Assembly (NCBI GenBank): GCA_050733695.1
Contig: JBOHTO010000060.1
Span: 25,648-89,647 of the forward strand
Source of the DNA: JBOHTO01 sp050733695
GTDB taxonomy: Bacteria > Gemmatimonadota > Gemmatimonadetes > Gemmatimonadales > Gemmatimonadaceae
DNA length: 64,000 nt
Direction of reading: 5' to 3'
Positions 45,534-54,258 of this stretch are shown here, in pieces. The notes beneath the pieces were generated by a model. It was given only the letters and a program-made list of their open reading frames with translations, was not told where the DNA came from and did no database searches. Every line of letters starts with the position of its first letter. Within the stretch, counting starts at the first letter, position 1. The position numbers and the translations under genes were made by a program.

Positions 45534-48089
45534 TCAGCCCTCGCCGTGGCGTTCATTTACAAGGGCGCGTACTTCGGCGCTGTCCCCGGCCTCGAGCGCC
45601 TGCTGCGCGGTGGTGCGGCATTCGCTCAGGGACAGCGTCCTGATCTGCGCCTTCACCGCCGGCACGACCGGCACGCTCACGCTCAGCTCATCCACGCCAA
45701 GTCCCACGAGCACGGGCACGGCCTCGGGATCGCCGGCCAGCGCGCCGCAGATCCCGACCCAGCGCTTGTGAGCGTGAGCGCCCGCTACGGTGCGCTCGAT
45801 CAGGCGCAGCACCGCGGGGTGGAGTGCATCCATGAGCGGCGCGAGGCGCGGGTTCGTACGATCCATGGCGAGCGTATACTGCGTCAGATCGTTTGTCCCG
45901 ATGGAGAAGAAGTCCGCCTCTTCGGCAAAGCGATCCGCGAGGAGCGCCGCGGATGCGGTCTCGACCATGATACCCACCTGAATCGGAGGCACACCCAGTT
46001 CCGACCTCTCCTCCTCGATCATGTCACGCGCCTCGCGCCATTCTGCCAGCGTGGCGATCATTGGGAACATGATCACCACGCGACCGGCGAGCGAGGCGCG
46101 CAGCACTGCGCGTATCTGCGTGCGGAAAATGTCGGGGCGATTCAGCAGCAGGCGGATGCCGCGCTCGCCCAGGAAGGGATTCGCTTCCGCTCCGGTCGGC
46201 AGATACGGCAGGGGCTTGTCACCGCCTACGTCGAGCGTCCGGATCACCAGAATGCGGGCGGGCCCCAACGCGCGTGCAATGGCCTCGTACACGCCCGCCT
46301 GCTCGTCCTCGTCTGGCGCCGCCCGCCGCTCCATGAAGAGGAATTCGGTTCTCAGAAGCCCGACACCCTCCCCTCCGACTTCCACCACGCGGCCTGCCTC
46401 ACTTGCGTCTCCCATATTGGCGACGACCTCCACGCGATGTGCATCGCGCGTGGTGGCTGGCTCCGCCGACGCCGCGAGCTCCGTGGCGCGCCGGCGATTG
46501 GATGTCGCCTGTCTGCTTGCCACCTGCGCTTCTTCGCCTGTCGTGGGATCGGACTGCAGAATCCCCCTGTCGCCGTCGAGCAGTACGCGCGTACCGGCCG
46601 CTATCTCCAGCACGCGGGAATCGATGCCGGCGACTGCGGGAATACCGAGTCCGCGGGCAAGGATAGCCACGTGCGACGTGGCGCTGCCCATCGCCGTGCA
46701 GAACCCGCGAACGCGCGTCCGATCGAGAGACGCCGCGTCGGAGGGCGCGAGATCCTCCGCAACGACGATGGAGTCCGGCGGTATCTCGGAAGGCGTGTCG
46801 TCGCGGCCAACCAGCAGGTGGAGCACTCGCCGGCCGATGTCGCGCATGTCGGCTGCCCGGCCAGCCAGGAGCTGGTTCTGCAGAGCAGACAGTCGGTCTG
46901 CCTGCGCGGTGTAGGTCTCGTGCCATGCGTACGCGGCAGTCGCGCCGCCGCGAATGTGCGCGGCCGCGCCATCGAGCACCTCCGGATCCTCCAGCAGTTC
47001 CTGATGCGCCGCGAAGATTGCCGCCTTGTCCATATCTGCCTCGGCGGCGAGCCGTGCCTGCAGCGCCTCGAGTTGGAGGTGAGCGGAGGCGATCGCCATA
47101 TCCAGCGCTCGGCGCTCCTGGTTTGGATCGGTAGCCCGCTCTTCGAGAACCGCATCGTCGTGGCGCAACTGAAAAACCCGGCCGATGGCGACACCCGGTG
47201 AGGCGGGAACGCCGCGAAAGGAACGATCGTCAGGGGTGATCGGTGCCGCCGCTACCGGCTCGGCGCGGTTCGCGACCGCCGATCGATCACCAGCCGCCGG
47301 AACGTGGGTAACGAGGTCGGTCGCGAGCACACGTGCGATGGCGGCGACGGCTGACCCCGCGTCTTCACCGCGCGCAATGACAGTCACAGCGTCACCGCGC
47401 GCCACTTCGAGCGACATGATGGACACGACACTCCGCGCATTCGCCTCGCGCCCGCTCTTCAGGAGCCGGACGTCCGATGTGAACTCGCGGGCCGCCGCCG
47501 CAAGCACCGCGGCGGGCCTCGCATGCAGACCTGTTTCGCTGGCAATGACGATGGGCGCCGATTCCACGATCCCGCCCTTCGGGATCGGCGCCAGCGGCTC
47601 CGCCGCAGCACCGACAACGATCTGCATCAGAACATCCTGGCCCACTGTCACCCTGCCGGTTCGCGGACGCAGCGCCGCAACACGGTCCATGTTCGTGACC
47701 ACGACCTGCGTCAGCAGACTCCGCGCATGCGTTGCCACGAAATCCGCGTCGAAAGTGATTAGCGGGTCCCCGAGGCAAACCCTGTCATCACTCTTCACGC
47801 CTGGCGAAAAACCATCGCCTTTCAGATTCACCGTGTCGAGACCGACATGAATCATGATCTCGAGGCCGCACGCCGACAGGGTGAGGGCATGCCCCGCCCG
47901 GTGGACGTGCACGACCTGCGCGTCGCACGGAGCGATCAGCGTCTGACTGAGAGGGTCGAGCGAGATCCCATCGCCCGCGAGACGCTGCGAAAAGACGGGG
48001 TCAGGTACCGCGTCGAGCGGGACGATGACCCCGGAAAGCGGAGCCACGAGCGTCAATGTCTCCCGCCGAGGTTCGATGCTCGCCGTCAT
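45534..48089 (-). CDS. Fused PTS phosphoryl-carrier protein: EIIA(Glc)-HPr-EI
   Basis: An 851-residue protein that unites three relay steps. EIIA(Glc) is about residues 1-160 with His81 in LEIMIHVGLDTVNLKG. HPr is about 175-265 with His189 in GLHARPA and the regulatory-serine region SVVSIMSLEV. EI covers the remainder, with phospho-His about 472 in GSATSHVAILARGLGIP and Cys about 780 in VGICGALAGDP. The phosphoryl path PEP to EI to HPr to EIIA can run within one polypeptide, then to the EIIB domains of the next gene. It starts directly after the VCBS lipoprotein stop. Confidence 0.94.
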   Translation of the reverse strand: MTASIEPRRETLTLVAPLSGVIVPLDAVPDPVFSQRLAGDGISLDPLSQTLIAPCDAQVVHVHRAGHALTLSACGLEIMIHVGLDTVNLKGDGFSPGVKSDDRVCLGDPLITFDADFVATHARSLLTQVVVTNMDRVAALRPRTGRVTVGQDVLMQIVVGAAAEPLAPIPKGGIVESAPIVIASETGLHARPAAVLAAAAREFTSDVRLLKSGREANARSVVSIMSLEVARGDAVTVIARGEDAGSAVAAIARVLATDLVTHVPAAGDRSAVANRAEPVAAAPITPDDRSFRGVPASPGVAIGRVFQLRHDDAVLEERATDPNQERRALDMAIASAHLQLEALQARLAAEADMDKAAIFAAHQELLEDPEVLDGAAAHIRGGATAAYAWHETYTAQADRLSALQNQLLAGRAADMRDIGRRVLHLLVGRDDTPSEIPPDSIVVAEDLAPSDAASLDRTRVRGFCTAMGSATSHVAILARGLGIPAVAGIDSRVLEIAAGTRVLLDGDRGILQSDPTTGEEAQVASRQATSNRRRATELAASAEPATTRDAHRVEVVANMGDASEAGRVVEVGGEGVGLLRTEFLFMERRAAPDEDEQAGVYEAIARALGPARILVIRTLDVGGDKPLPYLPTGAEANPFLGERGIRLLLNRPDIFRTQIRAVLRASLAGRVVIMFPMIATLAEWREARDMIEEERSELGVPPIQVGIMVETASAALLADRFAEEADFFSIGTNDLTQYTLAMDRTNPRLAPLMDALHPAVLRLIERTVAGAHAHKRWVGICGALAGDPEAVPVLVGLGVDELSVSVPVVPAVKAQIRTLSLSECRTTAQQALEAGDSAEVRALVNERHGEG

Positions 48090-51000
48090 CTATTTCTGTT
48101 CGCGACCGTGGGCCACTGTCACGGGAGCGCTTAGGTGGCGCGGACTGAGAATCCGGAGCCGATCGTTGTTGCGAGCAATGATGATCAGTCTTCCACCGCC
48201 CGCATGGCGCAGCAACTGCATCCCCCGAACCTCTCCGTCGATCACGAGATTGCTCATCTCCGTATCGACCGGCTCGAAGCGACCCTCTCCGTCGCCACGA
48301 AGGAGGAGACCCTGGCTGGCATCGTAGCGACCACGGACGGGCGTGACACCGTGGAAGTTGCCGGCGACAATCAGGTCGGTGTGCCCGTCGTCATCGAAGT
48401 CGTCGGCCAGCGATGCATGGATGGGAGCGAACTGTGCCTCGACCGGGAGCGGCAGAAGTTCGAAGGAGCCGTCACCGTTGCTCACGGCGACCCCGCTCGC
48501 GAAAACCCGCGCCTCACGAACCGTCGCCTGCCGTAGTTCCGAAGCGGAGAAGATGTCCTCGATGCGGCTGGCACCGAAATCGGCGTAGGAGACGTACCTG
48601 CTCCGCAACTGCGGCATTCTGCGCAGCAGCTCGTCCCTGCCCGCGATCGGGTAGCTGACACCCTTCCTGTAAAAGGTGAGAATCTGATCCGTCGCGCCAT
48701 TCCGGAAAAAATCGGCTATGTACAGCCGGGCAGGCTCTGCCGGCGTTGCGCGAATATAGGAGTTGAGCCCCAGGTTCCCCAGCACGAGGTCCCGCTCCCC
48801 GTCGCCCGTGAGGTCCACCGCGGTAACCGTGTTCCACCAGCCGCTCGTTCCCGAGAAGCCGGCCTCGCTCGTACGCTCGACAAATCGCCCGTTCTCCTGT
48901 CGAAAGACGCTCACCGGCATCCATTCACCGACCACGATGAGGTCGAGTTGTTCGTCGTTATCGGCGTCGACCCACGCGGCCGACGACACCATGCCGGACT
49001 CCGCGAGTCCCTCCGCAATCTCCGGAGTGACATCGATGAATCGGCCCTTGCCGTCGTTCTTCAGCAGGTGACTACGGGGAATGCGACCGTATTCCCCGGA
49101 CACGACGCGGCTGCCGACGAAGAGATCGATATGCCCGTCGCCGTTGAAGTCGCCCGGCACCACGCAGGAACCGTTCTCGAAGAAATCGGGGAGGGCATCC
49201 GGACTTCGATGGAAATTCCCCTTCCCGTCATTCATGTAGACCCGGTCCCGAAGCGCCTCGTCATTCCCCCGGAACTCGTTGCCTCCACTCACGACGTACA
49301 GATCCTGATGTCCGTCGCCATTGGCATCGAAGAACGTCGCATCCACGTCCTCGTGCAGACTGTCCGCGCGGAATACTCGCTCGCTGCCTGTCGCGAAGCT
49401 TCCGTCGCCCTGCTGGATCAGAAGCCGACCCGCCTGCCACTTGGCGCCGCCGATGTAGATGTCATCCAGATCATCGCCGTTGACGTCACCGACGGCGAGG
49501 GCAGGGCCCTCGGTCGAGAGTCGGTGCGGGATGAACGGCTCGCGGTTGTAGTCGAAGAAGGTGTTCTCTTCATGCCTGAAGTCGATCGCCAACCGTTCGG
49601 TCACATCGGCGAAGAGCTGCTCGGCCGCGGGGTCTTCCTGGTACGCGTATTCTCCGGCGGCATCGTCCTGGGAGAGCGTGAGCATCCGGTCCACCGTCAC
49701 GTTCGTCAGCGTCTGATGGCGGTGATCCGGCCAGACAACGATCAGCGAGTCGATCCGCGTGGAAGAGCCCAGTCCGAAATGCAGTCTGGGATCGACGGAG
49801 GATTGAAAGCCGCGTGTGGGCATCTGCTCCAGCATCTGCATCATGCCATCGTGCCTGATCGTTACCCTCGCGCCGATTCCCGCCGTGTTGGCTCCGGAGC
49901 CGCGCAGCAGTATCTGCAGATAGTGATTTCCGTTGATATCGCGCACGTGGTTTCGGTAGATCGCGGCGGGCGCATTGACGTTGTTCACGACCAGGTCGAG
50001 AGCGCCGTCATTGTTCAGATCCACGTACACGGCACCGTTCGAGAAGCCCGGCTGCGCGAGACCCCACGTGTCCGCCATGTTAGTGAACGTCAGGTCGCCG
50101 TTGCTGCGATAGGCATAGTTGGGCAGTGCAACCTGCGGCATCTTCTCCAGGAGAGTCAGGTTTTCCGCTGTGATGCCCTTCTCCAGCGAAGCCTGAACGA
50201 CCTCGTTGCCCACATAGTTGATGTAATCCAGATCATTCGGCCGCCGGTAAATGCCGTTCGTGATGAAGAGATCCTTGTGGCCATCGTTGTCCAGATCTGC
50301 GAAGAGCGGGGCCCAGCTCCAGTCGGTTGCATGGACGCCGGCCAGGTAGCCGATGTCGCTGAAGCGCCCCTGGCCACGGTTCAACTGGAGCGTGTTGCGC
50401 GCGTACTGCGGGTGATAGCCGGCCTTCAGCTTCATGTTGTAGACATTGAAGCTCTCCGCATTCGCGGACGTCTTGAGAATCTCCTCCCGCTCCGGCAGCA
50501 TGTCGACGACCACGAGGTCCGGGCGACCGTCGTTGTTGAAGTCGGCGGCATCGACACCCATCGAGAAACGACTCGTGTGCCCTGTCGCCGTCCCGATCGA
50601 CTCGGTGAACGTGCCGTCGCAGTTGTTGTAGTAGAGAAAGTCGTTCTCCTGAAAGTCGTTTGCGACGAACAGATCGACACAGCCATCCACGTTCAGGTCA
50701 CTCGCTATCACGCCCAGCCCGTATCCCTCCACTCCGCCGTAGATGCCGGCGCTCTCGCTGACATCCACGAAGCGGTTACTGTCGTTTCTGAACAGACGAT
50801 CGCCCGCCCGCGGGTGGCGCGGGTAGCGTTGCGGCGCCGAACTGATCCCACGTTCCGTGTGGACCGAATGGTTGAGGAGGTACATGTCCAGATCGCCGTC
50901 TGCGTCGTAATCAAGGAACGCGGCCTGCGTGGAATAGCCGGCATGCGCCAGCCCGTACTCTGCGGTCCTGTCAGTGAAGCTGCCGTCGCCATCGTTGATG

Positions 51001-51476
51001 TACAGCACGTTGCTGCCATGCATCGTCAGGTAGCTGACAGCCGAGACGTAGATGTCGAGATGCCCGTCACCGTTGACGTCGGCCATCGTGACACCGCTCG
51101 TCCACCCCTCGCTGCCCCCCTCCACCCCCCCACCCACCCCCCCCACTCCGGCCTTCTCCGTGACGTCCTCGAACCGGAAGTCTCCCCTGTTCAGATACAG
51201 CCGGTCCGAATCGAGATTCGAGGTGAAATAGAGGTCCTGCAGGCCGTCGCCATCGATGTCGCCCGCGGCAACACCACCGCCGTTGTAGTAGTACAGGTAG
51301 TTCAGGATATTGAAGTCGGGGTCTTCGGGGAGTTCGTTGGCGAAGTCGACGCCGGTGGCTTCCGGCGCCAGCAGCTCGAAGAGCGGCGCGGAACCCTCCG
51401 CGCGGTTGCAGCCCGTGAGCGCGAGCGACGCAGCCGTCGAGAGCGCCGCGAGCGGGAACCGGATTCGATCGAACAC
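48090..51476 (-). CDS. CRTAC1-like ASPIC/UnbV and VCBS-repeat lipoprotein (1)
   Basis: A 1128-residue exported lipoprotein (lipobox LALTGCNR). It has many FG-GAP/VCBS blades with calcium-binding loops of the form DIDGDGLQD, DVNGDGHLD and DADGDLD. These surround a central UnbV/ASPIC domain (GFQSSVDPRLHFGLGSS). The blade set resumes after it, which is the usual layout of the family. Such proteins are commonly next to SusC/SusD; their role (surface binding or assembly) is not established. It lies inside the GH97-PTS-trehalase operon, with three bases upstream and none downstream between genes. It is paralogous to the protein coded at 55682-59083. Confidence 0.92.
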   Translation of the reverse strand: MFDRIRFPLAALSTAASLALTGCNRAEGSAPLFELLAPEATGVDFANELPEDPDFNILNYLYYYNGGGVAAGDIDGDGLQDLYFTSNLDSDRLYLNRGDFRFEDVTEKAGVGGVGGGVEGGSEGWTSGVTMADVNGDGHLDIYVSAVSYLTMHGSNVLYINDGDGSFTDRTAEYGLAHAGYSTQAAFLDYDADGDLDMYLLNHSVHTERGISSAPQRYPRHPRAGDRLFRNDSNRFVDVSESAGIYGGVEGYGLGVIASDLNVDGCVDLFVANDFQENDFLYYNNCDGTFTESIGTATGHTSRFSMGVDAADFNNDGRPDLVVVDMLPEREEILKTSANAESFNVYNMKLKAGYHPQYARNTLQLNRGQGRFSDIGYLAGVHATDWSWAPLFADLDNDGHKDLFITNGIYRRPNDLDYINYVGNEVVQASLEKGITAENLTLLEKMPQVALPNYAYRSNGDLTFTNMADTWGLAQPGFSNGAVYVDLNNDGALDLVVNNVNAPAAIYRNHVRDINGNHYLQILLRGSGANTAGIGARVTIRHDGMMQMLEQMPTRGFQSSVDPRLHFGLGSSTRIDSLIVVWPDHRHQTLTNVTVDRMLTLSQDDAAGEYAYQEDPAAEQLFADVTERLAIDFRHEENTFFDYNREPFIPHRLSTEGPALAVGDVNGDDLDDIYIGGAKWQAGRLLIQQGDGSFATGSERVFRADSLHEDVDATFFDANGDGHQDLYVVSGGNEFRGNDEALRDRVYMNDGKGNFHRSPDALPDFFENGSCVVPGDFNGDGHIDLFVGSRVVSGEYGRIPRSHLLKNDGKGRFIDVTPEIAEGLAESGMVSSAAWVDADNDEQLDLIVVGEWMPVSVFRQENGRFVERTSEAGFSGTSGWWNTVTAVDLTGDGERDLVLGNLGLNSYIRATPAEPARLYIADFFRNGATDQILTFYRKGVSYPIAGRDELLRRMPQLRSRYVSYADFGASRIEDIFSASELRQATVREARVFASGVAVSNGDGSFELLPLPVEAQFAPIHASLADDFDDDGHTDLIVAGNFHGVTPVRGRYDASQGLLLRGDGEGRFEPVDTEMSNLVIDGEVRGMQLLRHAGGGRLIIIARNNDRLRILSPRHLSAPVTVAHGREQK

Positions 51477-51479
51477 GCT

Positions 51480-53567
51480 CTATCTCGCCGGCCGGATCCG
51501 AATCGCCTGGCCGCCCCCGGGCGCCAGGACGAGGCGCATCGTCGAGCCTGCGTCGACGGTGCGCGTCGAGATTGCCACGGTCAGCGGATTGGTCAGCCAG
51601 TGCGCCCGCGCTCCGTCGGCATATATCTCGGCAACATAGCTCTGGCCGGGCGGCAGGAAGGACAGCGGAACCTCGAACGTGCGGGCCTCCTCATCCGTGA
51701 TCGCGCCCACGTACCAGTCCTCGCCGCCGCGCTCCCGCCGCGCGACCACGACGTAATCGCCAACCTTTCCATCGAGCACGCGCGTCGTGTCCCAGTCCAC
51801 CGCGACGTCCCGGATGAACTGGAACGCCGGCTCGTCCACGTAGCTCCCCGGCAGGTCCGCCGCCATCTGCAGTGGCGAGTAGAGCACGACGTACAGCGCC
51901 AACTGCTTCGCTAGCGTCGTCCGCACGCGGGATTCATGCGGCTCGCGGGGTGTTCCGTCGCCCCGCTCGATCAGGATGTCGAACACGCCCGGCGTGAAGT
52001 CCATCGGTCCCGCGAGCATGCGCGTGAAAAAGAGAATCGTCTCGTGCTCCGGCGGGTTGCCGCCTTCCCCACCCCACGCATTGTATTCCTGACCCCGAGC
52101 GCCTTCGCGGGTCATCATGTTCGGATACGTCCGCCGCTCGCCGGTATCCTTTATCGGCTCGTGCGCGTTGATCATGATCTCGTGCCGCGCCGCCGCCTCG
52201 ATCACATCTCTCCAGTGCCGCACCATGTACTGGCCGTGGTGCGCGTGACCATCCCTGGTGAGATCTCCCACGTAGCCCGTCTTCACGGCGTTGATGCCCA
52301 GTGACTGGTAGAGGCTGAAGGCATCCTCGAGCTGTTGCTCGTAGTTCTCAATCCCCATCGATGTCTCGTTGTGGCCGATCAGCTCCACGCCCTTCGACCG
52401 CGCATAGGCGGCGACCTCCGCCAGGTCGTAATCGGGGTACGGCTCCGTGAATGAGAAACTGTCCGCGTTGGCCATCCAGTTGCCGTCCCACCCGCGGTTC
52501 CACCCTTCCACCAGCACGCCACCTATGCCATTCTCGGCCGCGAAATCGATGTACTCCTTCGTGTTCTCCGTCGTCGCGCCATGCTTCGGCCCCGAGTGCC
52601 ACGTCATCGTGCCGATGTGCATTCCCCACCAGATGCCCACGTACTTCATGGGCCTGATCCAGCTCGTGTTGTCCAGGACGCTGGGCGGGTTGAGATTCAG
52701 TCCGAGCACGGAAGGCGCCAGATCCTCGGCGCGATCCGCGAGCTGAATGGTGCGCCACGGAGTCACGAACGGTGTGCGCCCTCGTACCATGGTGCCATCG
52801 GCGTAGGGCGACAAGTACGCGCGAAGGACACGGTTCTGCTCCCGCCCACCTATCAGGTTCATGGCTGCATAATCCACGAGGTTGGCCTCGTGAATGACCA
52901 CGTGCAGACCATCGTGCGTCTCCATGGTGAGGGGCGTATGCACGGTGTCGAGCGTGCTCACCGGGGAGGAGCGGTACAGGTACTCGTAGCGGTTGGGCCG
53001 CAGCGCGGGAATCCACCATGCCCGAGCATCGTTCGCCATTGAGAATTCGGTCAACTCCTGAGTGATCTCGAACTCTCCCAGGCCCGGCTGCTCCGGAAGC
53101 TCGTAGCGGAAGCCCACACCATCGTCGAAGACACGAAATACGACATCGAATCGGCGGCCGGTAGCCGCCGTTTCGGCGAGGGAGACCTGCAGTTCATTGT
53201 GATTGTTCCGTACCTGTGCCACCTCCCCCCAAGGCTGTGTCCACGTTGTATCCACGCTCTTCTCGGCCGTGCCGGTCACATGCAGATTGTCCCGCAGGGG
53301 TTCCGCTCCACGAAACTCGAAGCCGAGTCGCGAAGGGAGCAGAACAGCTCGTCCATCTCGATCCACAGCGTAGTACAGCCCTCCCTCCCGGACCTCCACG
53401 GTGACTTCGTTTCGGCCGTCCGGCGATGCGACACGCAGCAGGTCCTGGGCAGAAGCTGTCGTCCCCGCGAGCGTGACGTACGCAATGCCGAACGTGCAGG
53501 GCCGAACCCAACGCCGGGGCCACAGATGCATCCTGGTTCTCCATCGATCGTGTGAGGAACGGTTCAT
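51480..53567 (-). CDS. GH97 alpha-glucosidase (SusB-type), exported
   Basis: A 695-residue glycoside hydrolase. The N-terminal beta-super-sandwich domain (SPDGRNEVTVEVREGGLYYAV) precedes the TIM barrel (WWGMHIGTMTW, GVLVEGWNRGWDG, NAVKTGYVGDL). The segment NAHEPIKDTGERRTYPNM and TREGARGQEYN keep the glutamates of the inverting, SusB-like group. The N-terminus has a signal peptide near VTLAGTTASAQ. In Bacteroides, SusB releases glucose from malto-oligosaccharides in the periplasm, so glucose is the likely product here. It is the first gene of the operon that ends with trehalase. An in-frame ATG at 53531 is also possible. Confidence 0.94.
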   Translation of the reverse strand: MNRSSHDRWRTRMHLWPRRWVRPCTFGIAYVTLAGTTASAQDLLRVASPDGRNEVTVEVREGGLYYAVDRDGRAVLLPSRLGFEFRGAEPLRDNLHVTGTAEKSVDTTWTQPWGEVAQVRNNHNELQVSLAETAATGRRFDVVFRVFDDGVGFRYELPEQPGLGEFEITQELTEFSMANDARAWWIPALRPNRYEYLYRSSPVSTLDTVHTPLTMETHDGLHVVIHEANLVDYAAMNLIGGREQNRVLRAYLSPYADGTMVRGRTPFVTPWRTIQLADRAEDLAPSVLGLNLNPPSVLDNTSWIRPMKYVGIWWGMHIGTMTWHSGPKHGATTENTKEYIDFAAENGIGGVLVEGWNRGWDGNWMANADSFSFTEPYPDYDLAEVAAYARSKGVELIGHNETSMGIENYEQQLEDAFSLYQSLGINAVKTGYVGDLTRDGHAHHGQYMVRHWRDVIEAAARHEIMINAHEPIKDTGERRTYPNMMTREGARGQEYNAWGGEGGNPPEHETILFFTRMLAGPMDFTPGVFDILIERGDGTPREPHESRVRTTLAKQLALYVVLYSPLQMAADLPGSYVDEPAFQFIRDVAVDWDTTRVLDGKVGDYVVVARRERGGEDWYVGAITDEEARTFEVPLSFLPPGQSYVAEIYADGARAHWLTNPLTVAISTRTVDAGSTMRLVLAPGGGQAIRIRPAR

Positions 53568-53607
53568 CGCGCATTCCCGCCCGCCCTTGCGTCGTGCCTG
53601 CCCAATC

Positions 53608-53662
53608 CTGCCTCGGTCCGTCCTGGGTCAGTCCTCGGTCAGTTCTCGGTCAGTCCTCGGTC
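53608..53662. repeat. Five 11-bp direct repeats in a divergent gap
   Basis: The 11-base units TGCCTCGGTCC, GTCCTGGGTCA, GTCCTCGGTCA, GTTCTCGGTCA and GTCCTCGGTCC are in tandem, one per helical turn of DNA. They lie between the GH97 and plug-lipoprotein genes and could hold a cooperative regulator binding site. Confidence 0.75.
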
Positions 53663-53790
53663 CGCCAAACGGTCGGTTACGGCACAGCCCGTGCGGCGAT
53701 ATGCTTGCTGCAGCCGGTATCACCGCGATCCACGCGCCGGGCGATCATGTGCACCGCCCAGCGCCATCGCCCGTCGTGGGAGGCCGTTCG

Positions 53791-54258
53791 ATGCCAAGGA
53801 CATCATTCACGCCGTCCGTCCTTCTGCCCTCTGGTCTACTCATCCTGCTGGTCACGGGGTGCGGCGGTTCGAGAAGCGTGGACCAGGTGGACCAGGCCGG
53901 CGACGGATCGGCCGCGAAGCCCCGGCCCGCTGTTACCTCGGAGGACATCGCGCGCACACCCGGCGAACCCATCGAACAAACGCTCATGGGCCGCTTCCCC
54001 GGCGTCTGGATCGCACGAAGTCCCGACGGAGGCATCGCAGTCCGCATTCGTGGAAGCACGTCGATCCATGGCAGTAACGCCCCCCTGTACGTGCTGGACG
54101 GCATTCCGATCCAGGCAGGACCCCGGGGAAGTCTTACAGGGATCAATCCATACGACATCGAATCCATTGAGGTGCTCAAGGATGCCACCAGCACCGCGAT
54201 GTACGGCGTGCGCGGCGCCAATGGCGTGATAGTCATCAAGACGAAACGGCCGAGTTAG
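53791..54258 (+). CDS. Stand-alone TonB-receptor plug-domain lipoprotein
   Basis: A 155-residue lipoprotein (lipobox LLVTGCGG, Cys about 23). The mature part after about residue 45 is a complete TonB-receptor plug: LMGRFPGVWIARSPDG, VRIRGSTSIHGSNAPLYVLD, IESIEVLKDATSTAMYG and ANGVIVIKTKRP. These match, motif for motif, the plug of the SusC protein in this window (IRIRGGTSI, IESITILKDASATAIYG). No beta-barrel follows. The protein is therefore a plug tethered by a lipid and not a channel. Its function is not established; a sensor or decoy for TonB is possible. It is transcribed divergently from GH97. Confidence 0.85.
   Translation: MPRTSFTPSVLLPSGLLILLVTGCGGSRSVDQVDQAGDGSAAKPRPAVTSEDIARTPGEPIEQTLMGRFPGVWIARSPDGGIAVRIRGSTSIHGSNAPLYVLDGIPIQAGPRGSLTGINPYDIESIEVLKDATSTAMYGVRGANGVIVIKTKRPS

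Noticed and set aside
47997..48005. GGGGTCAGG inside the EIIA-HPr-EI gene, as a third tagged hairpin
   Set aside because: The tag match ends after about nine to eleven bases and no inverted repeat follows; it is coding sequence.
48948..51914. 988-codon plus-strand open frame
   Set aside because: It is antisense to the VCBS gene; repeated Asp-Gly codons of the real gene produce a stop-free complement. Composition is unlike a protein with a start signal or domain.
53608..53662. Direct repeats as a CRISPR array
   Set aside because: Units are 11 bases in tandem with no spacers and no cas genes are near.
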